NCBI RefSeq assembly: GCF_003337235.1
Contig: NZ_QPJC01000002.1
Span: 310,001-374,000 of the forward strand
Length of the DNA stretch: 64,000 nucleotides
Direction: 5' to 3'
From: Halopolyspora algeriensis
GTDB lineage: Bacteria; Actinomycetota; Actinomycetes; Mycobacteriales; Pseudonocardiaceae
The first letter of the stretch is position 1, and each line of letters starts with the position of its first letter. The translations under genes were made by a program, and so were the position numbers. Of this stretch, positions 20,012 through 28,673 are shown one piece after another. The notes beneath the pieces were generated by a model, which was given only the letters and a program-made list of their open reading frames with translations, made no database searches and was not told the DNA's origin.

Positions 20012-20937
20012 CGGCCTCGAACAACATCCGAGCGGTCGGACTGTCCTGTGCGGTGGCATCGGCGTTCTGCTTCGGCGGTTCGGGACCGTTCGCCAAACCC
20101 CTGATCACAGCGGGCCTGACCCCGCTGCAGGTCACCTGGCTACGCCTGGCCGGGGCGGCCCTGCTGATGCTGCCGTTCGCCGTGCGTCATGTCGATCTCG
20201 TGCGTCGCGCTCCGAGATTGCTGCTCGGTTACGGGTTGTTCGCCATTGCGGGAGTACAGGCTTTCTACTTCGCCGCGATCGCCACGGTCCCTGTGGGGGT
20301 GGCGTTGCTGATCGAGTTCCTGGGGCCGGTGATCGTGCTCGGATGGCTCCGCTTCGTCCTGCGCAGGACGGTGACGCGGGCGGCCGCTGTCGGTGTGGTC
20401 ATCGCCGTGGCCGGTCTGGCCTGCGTGGTGGAGATCTGGGCGGGGCTGAGCTTCGATCCGCTCGGGCTGCTGCTCGCACTGGGAGCGGCCGGATGCCAGG
20501 CGACGTATTTCCTGCTGTCGGACAGTGGAGCCGACGTCGAGCCGCGCGCATTGGCCGCTTATGGACTGGTGCTCGGTGCGGCGGTGGTCACCGTGATCGC
20601 CGAGCCGTGGCACCTCGACTGGTCGACACTGGGCTCCGGGATCGTGCTCGCCGGGTACGAGTTCCCCGCGATGTTGGCCGTGTGCTGGATCGTCGTGGTC
20701 AGCACAGTTGCCGCCTACCTGACCGGCATCGTCGCGGTGCGCAGGCTGTCGGCCCCGATCGCCGGTGCGGTGGCCTTCCTGGAACCGGTGGTCGCCACGG
20801 TATTGGCGTGGTGGCTGCTCGGCCAGCATCTCGGCCCCGTTCAACTCGTGGGGGGCGCCCTCGTGCTCACAGGGGCGTATATCGCCCAGCGCTCGGCGCC
20901 GCACACCGTTCGTGAGGACGAACCACTGATGACGTGA
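19999..20937 (+). CDS. EamA/DMT-family transporter
   Basis: The protein has ten predicted membrane helices in two EamA repeats, with GGSGPFAKPLI near the N-terminus and SAPIAGAVAFLEPVVATVLAW in the second repeat. It resembles RhtA/YdcZ-type exporters of amino acids or metabolites. The start is GTG 19999 or GTG 20008; the second overlaps the GntR stop as GTGA. Either way the two genes are translationally coupled, giving a regulator-transporter operon. The substrate is unknown. Confidence 0.87.
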   Translation: MSAVTASNNIRAVGLSCAVASAFCFGGSGPFAKPLITAGLTPLQVTWLRLAGAALLMLPFAVRHVDLVRRAPRLLLGYGLFAIAGVQAFYFAAIATVPVGVALLIEFLGPVIVLGWLRFVLRRTVTRAAAVGVVIAVAGLACVVEIWAGLSFDPLGLLLALGAAGCQATYFLLSDSGADVEPRALAAYGLVLGAAVVTVIAEPWHLDWSTLGSGIVLAGYEFPAMLAVCWIVVVSTVAAYLTGIVAVRRLSAPIAGAVAFLEPVVATVLAWWLLGQHLGPVQLVGGALVLTGAYIAQRSAPHTVREDEPLMT

Positions 20938-21002
20938 GGGGCCGCGGTCCGACTCGGCGAGGTATCCGAGAGCGTTTCCGGAAGGCCGAGTGGGACTGTG
21001 CC

Positions 21003-21119
21003 TCAGGCCGGACCGTTCACGGTCACGCGGGCCAATGTGGCCTTGGCCAGGCGTACGAGCAGTGCCTCGACCACGGCGGCAGCCACACCGGTCAGTACGG
21101 TCGTGAAGAAAGCGGGCAT
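21003..21119 (-). CDS. Possible 38-aa amphipathic membrane peptide
   Basis: An ATG at 21119 opens a 38-residue frame starting MPAFFTTVLTGVAAAVVEAL and ending in KATLARVTVNGPA. It is one hydrophobic helix with a basic tail. It lies in a 474-bp gap between converging genes, and no strong ribosome-binding site is seen. Similar very short hydrophobic proteins exist in actinomycetes, but this call is tentative. Confidence 0.35.
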   Translation of the reverse strand: MPAFFTTVLTGVAAAVVEALLVRLAKATLARVTVNGPA

Positions 21120-21411
21120 GGTGATCCGTTCGTATCCAATGCTTGGGGTACTGCCACGGACAGCATGGCCGGTCCGGGTGAGCAGCGAGTGCGCTGCAGG
21201 TAACCAGCAGGTGAATCGGCCGCGAAAACCCGCCGTAACCCCTGTGGGGGTCATCACGGTCCGCCTGCACCGGGCGGGTACCGCGTTCGATATGCCGTCC
21301 AGTGTGCCAGATCGTGGCGGCGAGGGCGGTCATGATCGCCGTGCCGAGTGCGGTATCCCACCGGAGGCGACAGCAGTGGTCGGTTGCCGCAGATGATCCC
21401 CGGCGGTTGCA

Positions 21412-23307
21412 CTACTGTCGGGACGTGCCCTGTGTGCCGGGAACCGGCGGTAGGGCAATGGCGTGCCGGGGAATGCGTGCGTGCTCGACGAGGGCAGGTC
21501 TGCCTGCGGCTTGCATGCCCGAGAACGTGCCGAGCCCGAGGGCGCACAGTGTCGCTGCGTGGACCGGCATCGAGGCGCGGGAATCGGCGCCGAGTTCGGG
21601 CCCGAGCGCTGCCAGCAGGGCACCGAGGCCGGATCCCGTCGCCGAGAGTGCGGCGCTGCGCCTGCTGAGGGTGCGGGCGTTGTCGGCAGCAGCCAGCAGA
21701 GTGCCCACATGGGCCGGACTCGAGCACAGCACGTGGGCGTTCCACGGGACGGCGCCGGACTCGGCGGGTATCCCGAGGCCGATATCGGCGGCAGCCAGCG
21801 CGGCATGCCCGCGGGCCGAGACGAGGGCCACGGCACGGCCGTCGGCTTGCAGTTCACCGATCGAGTTCAGCAGGCGGTTGCCGCCCGCCACAGCGCCGTC
21901 GAGCGAGAGCCGCCGGTCGAGATGACCATCGAGGCCCGCCACCAGGACGGTCCCCGCCCCGCGGGCGGCTCCGGCGAGAGCCTCGGCGTACGGATCGAGT
22001 TCGGCGACCACCCGGACCAGCGCGACCGGATGTGACCGGTAGGACAGCGCGAGGACGTTACCGCCGTGCTCGGCCTGCTCACGAGCGGTGTCGCGGGCAT
22101 GCTCGGGGAGTTGTTCGGTGACCTCGCCGACCGGGGCGACGGCCCAGTCGCCGTGCTGGGCGTGCTCCCGCGGTCGTTGTGGATCGAGCAGTTCGTCGGC
22201 GCGGTGGAACAGGGCGGTCGGATCGTCGTCCTGGTCGACGGGGATGACCGTGTCCACCACTTGCCGCCCGGTCAGCAGGATGGGTGCGTCGAGTACCACC
22301 GTGTCGACCCGGTCCAGGCGTCGCAGTGTATCGGGCTCGAGAATCAGGTCGCCGCGTGTGGAGATCGTGCCGGCCAGATGCGCGGCGAAGGCCTCTCGGC
22401 CTGCCTTGCTCGCGCGAGGCAGGCCGGCCTGCAACAGGGCGCGAGCGCGCTGAGGTGAACCGATGATCGCCGACGCGGTGCCGTAGCCGGCAAGTGCGAG
22501 CGCTCCCGATATGTTGGCGACGTATTCGACGGGCCCATCGGGCAGCGGGCCGGGGCGGGGCGGAGTTTCGACAGGCTCGGTGCGATGCGAACCGGGGCGG
22601 CTTCCCGTGGTGCGTTCCCATCGACGCCACGCCTGATTCCTGGCGAAGGCCTCCTGTGCGGTGCAGAACCGCTGACAGGTGGCGATGAACAGGGGGAGTG
22701 GCTGCTGAGCGAGGGTCTGGGCGACCGTGGTGCCGAGAGCGAGAGCCGTGTCGGTGGCAGGACGTCCGAACCGGGATTCCACTGTCGAACGGATCCACGG
22801 TACGGAATCCGTCAAAGACAGGGCTGTGGGCAGCAATGGGGGCAGGGTGCGCACCGGCAGCAGCGAGGTGATCGCCGTGTACCCGATCCCGGTCAGGCTC
22901 GTTGCGAGAGCTCCGACTTCGCGCAGGACGGGAGCGGCGTTGCCGGGGTGGCGGGCACTGGCGGGCGCGTAGCCGGAGCTTTCCAGGCCGTGCTCCCGTT
23001 CGACCTCGGCGATCACGTCGGTCAGCACGGTCGGGGCGACGGGTTCGGCGCCGTGGAAGATCACCACCCGGCCGAGGGCGGCGTTGACTTCGGCGCTGTG
23101 GACGTGTTCCACCTCGGTGAGCCTGCGTTCCAGCGCACGTGCCGCTTCCTCCGTGCCCGGGCGGTGCATTCCCCGGACTTCGAGGTGGATTCGGCCGTGG
23201 CCGGCCCAGCTGCGCCTGTCCGCGGGAGAGTCGGTCAGGGTGCGTACTGCGTCCAGCATCGGGCTTGCGATCTCCGAAGCTGCGGAGACCAGTCGGCCAA
23301 GCGCCAT
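21412..23307 (-). CDS. Degenerate P-type-ATPase-like protein (CtpI N-terminal-half type)
   Basis: The ATG at 23307 follows AAAGGAAC and gives 631 residues. Residues 45-90 resemble a heavy-metal-associated domain (HLEVRGMH...HSAEVNAALGRVVI), and the rest follows the large CtpI-like P-type ATPases. At about residue 339 the phosphorylation motif DKTGTLT is replaced by DAPILLTG, and the later GDGxND loop is replaced by SARGHAAL. ATP-driven transport is thus not expected. In long CtpI-type pumps a similar inactive half precedes an active half; here the protein ends naturally and no active half is present. It may act as a scaffold or regulator. Confidence 0.7.
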   Translation of the reverse strand: MALGRLVSAASEIASPMLDAVRTLTDSPADRRSWAGHGRIHLEVRGMHRPGTEEAARALERRLTEVEHVHSAEVNAALGRVVIFHGAEPVAPTVLTDVIAEVEREHGLESSGYAPASARHPGNAAPVLREVGALATSLTGIGYTAITSLLPVRTLPPLLPTALSLTDSVPWIRSTVESRFGRPATDTALALGTTVAQTLAQQPLPLFIATCQRFCTAQEAFARNQAWRRWERTTGSRPGSHRTEPVETPPRPGPLPDGPVEYVANISGALALAGYGTASAIIGSPQRARALLQAGLPRASKAGREAFAAHLAGTISTRGDLILEPDTLRRLDRVDTVVLDAPILLTGRQVVDTVIPVDQDDDPTALFHRADELLDPQRPREHAQHGDWAVAPVGEVTEQLPEHARDTAREQAEHGGNVLALSYRSHPVALVRVVAELDPYAEALAGAARGAGTVLVAGLDGHLDRRLSLDGAVAGGNRLLNSIGELQADGRAVALVSARGHAALAAADIGLGIPAESGAVPWNAHVLCSSPAHVGTLLAAADNARTLSRRSAALSATGSGLGALLAALGPELGADSRASMPVHAATLCALGLGTFSGMQAAGRPALVEHARIPRHAIALPPVPGTQGTSRQ

Positions 23308-23391
23308 CGGCGTTCCTTTCACATCCGCAGGCGGCAGGAGCGGCGCGCGGTCACCCGAAGGGCTCTCGCCAAGCCGGTGGCACGACCGGTG

Positions 23392-23937
23392 TCATCCGGA
23401 GGAGGGTTCGGAGTGCTGGTGGCGGTTCAGCAGCGCGTGCCCTGCACCGATGGCCAGCGCTACGGGCCATTCGATGAATGCGAATGCGGTTCCGAGAGCG
23501 AGACCGCCGTAGAACAGCGAGTGTTCTCGGGAAGGCATGTGCGCGCGCACCGATTCCGTGACCGAGGAGAGGTCCTGCCTGCTTGTGGGCAGAGAGATTT
23601 CGGGTACGTGGAATCGTGCGGTGACGAACGGAAGCTCGACCGTGGTGCTGTAGCCGTGGTCGTGCCCCTGCTGCGCGCCGTCCGAGCGTTGCGTGCCGGC
23701 CGACTGCTGTGTGCCGGTCGAGCGTTGTGTTCCGCTCGACCGCTGTGTGCCGGTCGAGCGTTGTGTTCCGCTCGACCGCTGTGTGCCGGTCGAGCGTTGT
23801 GTTCCGCTTGACCGTTGTGTACCGCCTGAGCGCTGTGTACTCGACTGCTGCGATTGCTGCTCCGGTTGCTTGGCGGGCCGACTGGCCCGGCGAGACTGTT
23901 GCTGCTTGGTTCGGCCCGAACCGGCTGCCGTGGTCAT
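23392..23937 (-). CDS. Repeat-rich basic protein with C-terminal membrane segment
   Basis: The ATG at 23937 follows GAGAGGAG. The 181-residue product starts with a Gln/Arg-rich tail, then about nine six-residue units of the type TQRSSG/TQRSTG (residues 37-90). A conserved-looking C-terminal part carries SSVTESVRAHMPS and a hydrophobic segment, SLFYGGLALGTAFAFIEWPV. It lies 84 bp upstream of the degenerate P-type-ATPase gene on the same strand and is likely co-transcribed. The repeats are encoded by a 36-bp tandem array and may vary between strains. Confidence 0.7.
   Translation of the reverse strand: MTTAAGSGRTKQQQSRRASRPAKQPEQQSQQSSTQRSGGTQRSSGTQRSTGTQRSSGTQRSTGTQRSSGTQRSTGTQQSAGTQRSDGAQQGHDHGYSTTVELPFVTARFHVPEISLPTSRQDLSSVTESVRAHMPSREHSLFYGGLALGTAFAFIEWPVALAIGAGHALLNRHQHSEPSSG
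23707..23814. repeat. 36-bp tandem repeat, three copies, in-frame
   Basis: Three consecutive 36-bp units run from 23707 to 23814; the first two are identical and the third differs at one base. Each unit is itself two diverged 18-bp units, so changes in copy number keep the reading frame of the host gene. It encodes the TQRSSG/TQRSTG array. Confidence 0.85.
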
Positions 23938-24203
23938 CGCCCACTCCTCTCGCGCCTCCCGGAATCCTTGCAGATTACGACACGATAAACAGCGAACGCG
24001 GTGCTCGCATGTGGCGTCCTTCGAACGAGTGGCGTGCTTGCGCGCTGGCGACGCTGCGTCATGCAGCACAGGAGCACCCACGGCTCGCGCTGCGGTAACG
24101 CCGGCTGATCAGATCCACCACGTGTGGATGCGCACGATCGGCTCGGCCACGGCATCGGCTCCCCGGATCGCCTGCCTGACCAGGGGCGTGGCACGGTGGA
24201 CGT

Positions 24204-25034
24204 GTGACTGAGCGTGGTAGCGACACCGCTGTGGAGTGGCAGCGGGCGCGGGAGTTGTTCGCACAAGCGCAGCGGATCACCGCATTGACCGGTGCCGGGC
24301 TGTCCACCGGATCGGGGATCCCCGACTTTCGAGGACCCAACGGCGTGTGGACGAAAGATCCCGATGCCCAGCGCCTGAGTGACATCAACAGTTACGTCGC
24401 CGACGCCGAGGTACGGCGCCAGGCCTGGCAAAGCCGTGCGACTCACCCGGCCTGGGGCGCCGTGCCCACTGCCGGGCACCGCGCTTTCGTGGACCTGGCC
24501 TCCTCCGGACGCCTGCGCGCAGTGCTGACCCAGAACATCGACGAGCTGCATCAGCGAGCCGGTCTCGATCCGGCTCTGGTTCTGGAGTTGCACGGCTCCA
24601 TGTTCGGCACGATATGTCTGAGCTGTGATCTCCGCGGGGAGATGCGCGAGGCTCTCGACCGGGTCGCAGCAGGGGAGGACGATCCCGACTGCCCCGACTG
24701 CGGCGGGATCCTGAAATCCGCCACCATCTCGTTCGGGCAGTCCCTGGATGAAGAGGTCGTGCGTGAGAGCCAGCGCGCCGCGCTGGATTGCGACCTGTTC
24801 CTCGCGGCGGGAACCTCGCTGACCGTGTTCCCGGCCGCCGGGTTCGCCGAGCTGGCCGCCAGGGCGGGCGCGGAACTGATCATCTGCAATGCCGAGCCCA
24901 CACCGTTCGACGAGCAGGCCGCCGCCGTGCTGCGGGAGCCGCTGGACGAGGTCCTGCCCGAGCTTGTGGCCGTGCCGCAGAGCACGCAGCAGCACGCGGT
25001 ACGTACCTGGGGCGACCCCAGCACCTGGAGCTGA
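24204..25034 (+). CDS. Sirtuin-type NAD-dependent protein deacylase
   Basis: The 276-residue protein has the sirtuin signatures GAGLSTGSGIPDFRG near residue 32, TQNIDELHQRAG near residue 112, and ELHGS with the catalytic His near residue 130. A structural zinc site is formed by CLSC and CPDC, and GTSLTVFPAAG completes the Rossmann core. It removes acyl groups from lysines using NAD. GTG 24204 is used, with GGTGGA upstream. The gene is monocistronic, with divergent and unrelated neighbours. Confidence 0.93.
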   Translation: MTERGSDTAVEWQRARELFAQAQRITALTGAGLSTGSGIPDFRGPNGVWTKDPDAQRLSDINSYVADAEVRRQAWQSRATHPAWGAVPTAGHRAFVDLASSGRLRAVLTQNIDELHQRAGLDPALVLELHGSMFGTICLSCDLRGEMREALDRVAAGEDDPDCPDCGGILKSATISFGQSLDEEVVRESQRAALDCDLFLAAGTSLTVFPAAGFAELAARAGAELIICNAEPTPFDEQAAAVLREPLDEVLPELVAVPQSTQQHAVRTWGDPSTWS

Positions 25035-25270
25035 GCATCGCCGGTCGGCCCGTGGTGCCGTGCCGATGTCGACTCGTGGCTGTCCCCGCCGGTGCGGTCC
25101 CCGGCCCTCATATCACCTGAGTAGTGGATGTTGGACGTGTGGCCGGGGTTCCAACTGGTGGAGAAGTGATCGGGATGGCACAGTCCGTGATCGTCTCGCC
25201 AGTCCATTCGGAGTAGTCCCGCGCGGGTTTTGCCTCCCTCCACCCGGGACTGCGGTAGGAGGTGACGGTC

Positions 25271-26611
25271 GTGACGCGATCCCGGGACAGCGGCCACTTC
25301 GGGCAATACGGCCGCCTGCGATGTCTGTCCGTGCTGCTGGCTGCCACCGTCGTCGGCCTGGTGCTTCCGGCGGGCAGCGCCGCCGTGCCACCCCGGCCTC
25401 CCAATCCGGGCGAGGAGCGCATCGACGCCGAGCGTGCCCGGGCGCGCGCGATGGCCGAGCGAGTGGGCGCACTGGCCAATCGGCTCGCCGCCACCGACTC
25501 CCGGTTGCGGAAACTCTCCGCTCGCGTCGAGAGACGGATGGAGGAGGCCAACAAGGCCAGAGTGGACCTGCGCCGTGCCGAACAGGCTTACCGGCGGGCG
25601 AAGCAGGATGCGGAATTCGCCGCCGCCGAGGCCGATGCGGCCCAGCGGCGGGTCGACGAGCAGCGCCACCGGCTGGACGAGTTCGCTGCGAACAGCTACC
25701 AGCAGGGCAGTCGCCTCGGCTCGATCCCGGCATTCGTCGGTGCCGAGAGCCCGCGGGAAATGCTGGATCGAGCTGCCCTGCTCGACGCGGTCAGTGACTC
25801 GCAACTCGATGTTCTCGGCGCACTCCGGCGCGCTCGAACACAGCAGGCGAACAAGGATTCCCTGGCACGTCAGGCAGTCCGGGAAGCCGAGAGCAAGCGC
25901 GCTGCTGCCGACCGCGCCCGTGCCGCTGCCGAGAAAGCCAAGGACGCCGCCGTGTCGGCACGGCAGGGACAGCAGGAGCAGGCTCGCCGGCTCCGTGCCG
26001 AGAAGGCCAGGGTCGAACAGCGGCTCGAGCAAGCGCGTGCGGAGGTGGCCGGGCTCGAACAGCAACGTGACCGCTACCGGGAATGGCTGGCGGCCAAACG
26101 GCGTGAGGAGCGCGCAGCTGCGGCGGTCGCGCAGTCCGGAGCGGGCACCACCGAGCAGCAGACCTCGCCCGGCGCTGCTCCGGAGGACAGCAGTGCCGTC
26201 GAGACCGTCGTCCAGCGTGCGGTCTCACAGGTGGGAGTGCCCTATGCGTGGGGCGGCGGCAATGCCCACGGGCCCACCCGGGGCATCCGCGACGGCGGAG
26301 TGGCCGATGCGCACGGCGACTACCGCAAGATCGGCTTCGATTGCTCGGGGCTGATGGTGTACGCGTTCGCCGGAGTCGGCATCGAACTCCCGCACTACAG
26401 CGGCTACCAGTACCAGTCGGGCCGGAAAGTGCCGGTGTCGCAGCGGCAGCGCGGGGACATGCTGTTCTGGCGGGACGGGGGAGGGATCCACCACGTCGCG
26501 CTGTATCTCGGCCAGGGACGGATGGTCGAGGCCCCGTACTCGGGCGCACATGTGCGGGTGACCTCGGTGCGCTACGACGGGCTCGCTCCCTACGCCGTCC
26601 GCTTGCTGTGA
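25271..26611 (+). CDS. NlpC/P60 peptidoglycan endopeptidase, RipA-like
   Basis: GTG 25271 lies 8 nt after AGGAGG, better than GTG 25262. The 446-residue exported protein has a signal peptide (residues 12-36), a long coiled coil (about 45-285) and a C-terminal NlpC/P60 domain. The catalytic triad is visible: Cys358 in FDCSGLMVYAF, His in GIHHVALYLG, and a third polar residue downstream. Homologues cleave peptide stems for daughter-cell separation, and the coiled coil is held to restrain the active site. Mycobacteria have ripA and ripB in tandem before moxR; here only one copy is present. Confidence 0.9.
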   Translation: MTRSRDSGHFGQYGRLRCLSVLLAATVVGLVLPAGSAAVPPRPPNPGEERIDAERARARAMAERVGALANRLAATDSRLRKLSARVERRMEEANKARVDLRRAEQAYRRAKQDAEFAAAEADAAQRRVDEQRHRLDEFAANSYQQGSRLGSIPAFVGAESPREMLDRAALLDAVSDSQLDVLGALRRARTQQANKDSLARQAVREAESKRAAADRARAAAEKAKDAAVSARQGQQEQARRLRAEKARVEQRLEQARAEVAGLEQQRDRYREWLAAKRREERAAAAVAQSGAGTTEQQTSPGAAPEDSSAVETVVQRAVSQVGVPYAWGGGNAHGPTRGIRDGGVADAHGDYRKIGFDCSGLMVYAFAGVGIELPHYSGYQYQSGRKVPVSQRQRGDMLFWRDGGGIHHVALYLGQGRMVEAPYSGAHVRVTSVRYDGLAPYAVRLL

Positions 26612-26635
26612 GCTGCGCTGTACGCGTGCGGGAGC

Positions 26636-27223
26636 ATGTCGGGTATGGCAGAGGAATTCGCGGCGATCATCCTGGCGGGAGGCCGAGGCAGCAGGCTCGG
26701 TGGAACGGACAAGGCCGCGCTCCGGATCGAGGGGCGTTCCCTGCTGGAACGGACACTGGCGGCGGTGGAGTCGGCGGAGCCGGTGGTGGTGGTCGGTCCG
26801 CCGCGTGTGGTGAGCCGCGAGGTCGTGTGGACACACGAGGATCCGCCCGGTGGGGGGCCGCTGGCGGGACTGGATGCCGGGCTGCGGGCCGTGCCACCTG
26901 CCGTGGAGTTTGTCGCGGTGTTGGCCGTCGACCACCCGTATCTGGCGCCGGCCACACTGCGCCGCTTGGTGCGGGCGGTGGTCACGGAGTCGAGAGGAGC
27001 GGGGGCCGTGCTGACCGATACCGAGGGCATTCCCCAGTGGCTGCTGGGGGTGTGGCGCACCGGGGCGCTTCGTGCCGGGATTCCCGGACAGGTGGGTGGT
27101 GGGTCGGTTCGGTCCGTGCTGCAGCCGCTGGAGCCCGTGCTCGTGCCCGGGGAAGGCTCCGAAGTCTCCGATGTGGACACACCGCGGGATCTGTGGCGCG
27201 CGGGTGAGCAGCCCCTGAGTTGA
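26636..27223 (+). CDS. mobA: Molybdenum cofactor guanylyltransferase-like (MobA)
   Basis: This 195-residue protein carries the nucleotidyltransferase loop IILAGGRGSRLGGTDKA near residue 11 and the metal-binding aspartates of LAVDHPYL near residue 102. It most resembles MobA, which attaches GMP to the molybdenum cofactor. That would fit the Mo oxidoreductase at the start of the window, though sulfite-oxidase-type enzymes do not need the dinucleotide form. ATG 26645 is an equally possible start. A hairpin follows the stop. Confidence 0.82.
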   Translation: MSGMAEEFAAIILAGGRGSRLGGTDKAALRIEGRSLLERTLAAVESAEPVVVVGPPRVVSREVVWTHEDPPGGGPLAGLDAGLRAVPPAVEFVAVLAVDHPYLAPATLRRLVRAVVTESRGAGAVLTDTEGIPQWLLGVWRTGALRAGIPGQVGGGSVRSVLQPLEPVLVPGEGSEVSDVDTPRDLWRAGEQPLS

Positions 27224-27224
27224 C

Positions 27225-27244
27225 CCGACCCTCTCCCGGGTCGG
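27225..27244 (+). terminator. Terminator hairpin after mobA
   Basis: CCGACCC and GGGTCGG form a perfect 7-bp stem with a 6-nt loop starting two bases after the mobA stop. The following CTCGTTTCCT is weakly T-rich. Confidence 0.5.
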
Positions 27245-27315
27245 CTCGTTTCCTGGGCTGTTCGACTCGACGCCGCCGTTCTCGAGTGCGCGACCGAGGG
27301 TTCTGATACGTTTGT

Positions 27316-27331
27316 TGAAACTGTTGTTTCA
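27316..27331. promoter_or_regulatory. Inverted repeat in moxR upstream region
   Basis: TGAAAC-TGTT-GTTTCA is a perfect 6-bp inverted repeat. It sits at the start of an AT-rich patch, 205-220 bp before the moxR start, in an otherwise empty 312-bp gap. It could be an operator; no regulator is known. Confidence 0.3.
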
Positions 27332-27535
27332 GTGCAGACAAAAATAAATCCACGACCAACGACCACACGACCAAGCCGGGAACCGGCGGCCTCCTTCACA
27401 ATGACCACACGGTTCCTCCGTTTCACTGGCACCGAGTTGGTGGAGCAATACCGACGCATGCCACGATCCTTTCGGAGACCGTGTGGCACTGGTGGGCGGT
27501 GAATCCCGCTGTGGTTTCGACAGGAGGATGCTCAA

Positions 27536-28660
27536 GTGACCGATCCCGGGCAGGGCGAGGGTGGGAACGGCAGCGCGGGGCCGGACACGGCTGCGTCGGC
27601 CCCTTCGGCAGGCCAGGTGAATACGCCTGCTCGGGACGCGCAGTTGCTCGAGCGCACGGTGTTCGAGGTCAAGCGCGTGATCGTGGGGCAGGACCGGCTG
27701 GTGGAACGTGTCCTGGTGGGCCTGCTGGCCAAGGGACACATCCTGCTCGAAGGTGTTCCCGGGGTGGCCAAGACGTTGGCCGTGGAAACGTTCGCCTCCG
27801 CCGTGGGCGGGACGTTCTCCCGCTTGCAGTTCACCCCTGACCTGGTGCCCGCCGACCTTCTGGGCACCCGCATCTACCGCCAGCACAGCGAGCGGTTCGA
27901 TATCGAACTCGGGCCGGTGCTGGCCAACTTCGTGCTGGCCGACGAGATCAACCGTGCTCCGGCGAAGGTCCAGTCGGCTCTGCTGGAGGTCATGGCCGAG
28001 CAGCACGTCTCCATCGGCGGTGAGACCTACCCGATGCCCAGCCCTTTTCTGGTCCTGGCGACGCAGAATCCCATCGAGAACGAAGGGGTTTATCCCCTTC
28101 CGGAGGCGCAGCGGGACCGGTTCCTGTTCAAGCTGCAGGTCGAGTACCCCACGGCCGAGGAAGAGCGCGAGATCGTCTACCGGATGGGGGTGGCCGCGCC
28201 GGAGCCGCAGACGGTGCTGACCCCCGGCGAGCTGACCCGGCTGCAGACCGTGGCCTCGAACGTGTTCGTCCACCATGCCCTCGTCGACTACGTCGTGCGG
28301 TTGGTGCTGGCCACGCGGATGCCCAACGACCACGGGCTCTCCGACATCGCGGGGTGGGTCTCCTACGGCGCCTCGCCGCGCGCCACTCTCGGCGTCGTCG
28401 CCGCCGCGCGAGCGCTGGCACTGGTCCGTGGACGCGACTATGTCATCCCGCAGGACGTGGTCGACGTGGTGCCGGATGTCTTCCGGCACCGCCTGGTGCT
28501 GTCCTACGACGCCCTGGCCGACGGTGTCCCGGTCGATCACATCGTCAACCGGGTGCTGCAGACGATCCCGTTGCCCCAGGTCTCCGCCCGCCCGCAGCCC
28601 GGTACGCAGGGTCCATCGGCGTATCAGCAGGCACCGGCCGGTGCGAACCCCCATCAGTGA
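27536..28660 (+). CDS. MoxR-family AAA+ ATPase
   Basis: The 374-residue protein has Walker A GVPGVAKT near residue 82, Walker B VLADEINR near residue 137, sensor ATQNPIENEG and the arginine-finger region PEAQRDRF. GTG 27536 follows AGGAGG. MoxR ATPases act as chaperones that help insert cofactors or assemble complexes, usually with the DUF58 and VWA proteins encoded next. The same moxR-DUF58-VWA order follows ripAB in mycobacteria (Rv1479-1481). Confidence 0.93.
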   Translation: MTDPGQGEGGNGSAGPDTAASAPSAGQVNTPARDAQLLERTVFEVKRVIVGQDRLVERVLVGLLAKGHILLEGVPGVAKTLAVETFASAVGGTFSRLQFTPDLVPADLLGTRIYRQHSERFDIELGPVLANFVLADEINRAPAKVQSALLEVMAEQHVSIGGETYPMPSPFLVLATQNPIENEGVYPLPEAQRDRFLFKLQVEYPTAEEEREIVYRMGVAAPEPQTVLTPGELTRLQTVASNVFVHHALVDYVVRLVLATRMPNDHGLSDIAGWVSYGASPRATLGVVAAARALALVRGRDYVIPQDVVDVVPDVFRHRLVLSYDALADGVPVDHIVNRVLQTIPLPQVSARPQPGTQGPSAYQQAPAGANPHQ

Positions 28661-28673
28661 GGAGCACATAGCC

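Noticed and set aside
23707-23814. CRISPR-like regular repeats
   Set aside because: Units are directly adjacent without spacers and lie inside a protein-coding frame; this is a minisatellite.
25035-25270. c-di-AMP (ydaO-type) riboswitch before the RipA-like gene
   Set aside because: Such riboswitches precede wall-hydrolase genes in actinomycetes, but I could not find the conserved core in these 236 bp.
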